From Erysipelothrix sp. (GTDB taxonomy: Bacteria; Bacillota_I; Bacilli_A; Erysipelotrichales; Erysipelotrichaceae): a stretch of 52,795 bases of DNA. Below are positions 52,135 to 52,795 of this stretch, one piece after another; within the stretch, counting starts at the first letter, position 1; each line of letters begins with the position of its first letter. The stretch lies in assembly GCA_012841625.1 (NCBI GenBank), contig DUUI01000006.1, positions 1-52,795 on the forward strand. Direction: 5' to 3'. Below the pieces are notes generated by a model. That model was not told the DNA's origin and did not search any database. It saw only the letters and a program-made list of their open reading frames with translations. A program made the position numbers and the translations under genes.

Positions 52135-52368
52135 TTACTTAATCGTATAAAACAACCATTCTTCATCTGCTATTTCGCATGCCGCAAAACTATAATATTC
52201 ATCGTCAATTGACACTTGATAGAGACCAAAGCTATAGGTCTTTTTTAAATTGTTATCATATAGCTCAATATCTTGACCTAAATACAACCAATCTAATTCA
52301 CAAATCATCTGACCAAATAAAATAGCATCAGTGCTTTTGGCATGGGTTGTAAATGTATATTTATTCAA
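52135..52368 (-). CDS. Small protein of unknown function
   Basis: 77 residues, mostly beta-like with many aromatic residues (LDWLYLGQDIELYDNNLKKT then YQVSIDDEYYSFAACEIADE). No signal peptide or membrane helix and no known family. The only start in frame is TTG at 52368, overlapping the yebC stop by 8 bases, so translation probably depends on coupling. It is between yebC and another small gene. Confidence 0.6.
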   Translation of the reverse strand: MNKYTFTTHAKSTDAILFGQMICELDWLYLGQDIELYDNNLKKTYSFGLYQVSIDDEYYSFAACEIADEEWLFYTIK

Positions 52369-52795
52369 GATTACTCACATTATGGTACACATTTTGAACA
52401 TCATCAACATCTTCCAGCATTTCAATAAAACGTTTGAAAACCTCAACATCTTCTTGTTGCGTTAGTTCAACTGTGTCATGAGGCAACATTGTTATCTCAA
52501 CCACCTTATATTCATACTCTTCACCGACAACCGTATCCAAAACAGCACGAGCGTCATGGAATTGATCAAAAGGAACTTGGAGTTCAATTAATCCATCCTC
52601 AGATTCAATCTCTAAAACATCAACATTGTTCTCTAACAATATTTCTAAAATGTGTTCTTCATCGTCATACTCAAAAACAAAGAAACCACATTGATCATAC
52701 GCAAAGCTGACCGAACCATTGACTCCCATTTTATAATGAGCCCGATTAAAACAGGTTCTCACATCGCTTAATGAGCGATTCGCATTATCCGTCAA
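52361..52795 (-). CDS. yebC: YebC/PmpR/TACO1 family protein, C-terminal part
   Basis: The C-terminal 144 residues; the 5' end lies outside the window. TDNANRSLSDVRTCFNRAHY and MGVNGSVSFAYDQCGFFVF are the conserved YebC middle region, and VVEITMLPHDTVELT with LEDVDDVQNVYHNV is the standard C-terminus. Members are described as DNA-binding regulators and, more recently, as factors easing translation at difficult stretches such as proline runs. Confidence 0.93.
   Translation of the reverse strand: MTDNANRSLSDVRTCFNRAHYKMGVNGSVSFAYDQCGFFVFEYDDEEHILEILLENNVDVLEIESEDGLIELQVPFDQFHDARAVLDTVVGEEYEYKVVEITMLPHDTVELTQQEDVEVFKRFIEMLEDVDDVQNVYHNVSNLE

Noticed and set aside
1-52795. Use of TGA as Trp (mycoplasma code)
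   Set aside because: Several genes end in TGA, including mraZ, hisS and metN through overlaps, and Trp positions are TGG. The standard bacterial code fits.

Overview
This AT-rich window uses the standard bacterial code: several genes end in TGA (for example mraZ, and metN and hisS through ATGA overlaps) and Trp is read from TGG. Gene content points to a low-G+C Bacillota with a peptidoglycan wall: mraZ-rsmH-ftsL-pbpB-mraY-murD, murB, murJ and an LCP ligase; a T-box leader on hisS-aspS; recJ, apt and relA together; yceD-rpmF; YneF; TmcAL. The shortened dcw cluster and several apparently leaderless promoters suggest a lineage near Erysipelotrichia/Haloplasma/Izemoplasma rather than a classical Bacillus, but I cannot place it firmly. 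I see no tRNA or rRNA genes, insertion sequences, prophage or CRISPR array.

Left part (1-16300): a truncated membrane protein and yneF; a promoter-driven, gene-free structured RNA (6S-like candidate); a large HRDC/SF1-helicase/nuclease protein; a two-gene ABC exporter; then a six-gene minus-strand catabolic operon (class III CoA-transferase, AtuA/DUF1446 protein, AtuA C-terminal-like protein, class II HMG-CoA reductase, small membrane subunit, TctA-like permease). A LacI regulator lies nearby, and a CpG-centred palindrome sits in the operon's 5' leader. This looks like an inducible pathway for mevalonate, 3-hydroxy-3-methylglutarate or a related branched acid, without a local HMG-CoA lyase or solute-binding protein.

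Centre (16300-38400): aspS-hisS under a T-box with overlapping Asp/His specifier triplets; metNIQ preceded by a short leader ORF with four consecutive Met codons, a stop codon next to a complementary segment, and an intrinsic terminator, the architecture of ribosome-mediated attenuation; relA-apt-recJ; an autoregulated-looking HTH gene; the dcw genes, with four 10-bp-spaced MraZ boxes; and murJ, a HEPN-CBS fusion, murB and pepD.

Right part (38400-52795): an LCP protein overlapping a membrane-anchored Ig-like (Big2) protein; a six-gene operon for a multi-subunit flavin/iron-sulfur (hydroxy)proline dehydrogenase plus P5C dehydrogenase; rpmF-yceD; a TetR regulator; an alpha/beta hydrolase with its nucleophile serine replaced, in an operon with glutamate dehydrogenase; tmcAL; two unknown small genes and the end of yebC. 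Proline dehydrogenase, P5C dehydrogenase and GdhA could together take proline to 2-oxoglutarate and ammonia.

The most noteworthy items are the Met-codon leader peptide before metNIQ, the HMG-CoA reductase/AtuA/CoA-transferase operon, the series of promoters whose -10 box lies exactly 6 nt before the ATG, and the fully split proline dehydrogenase complex.
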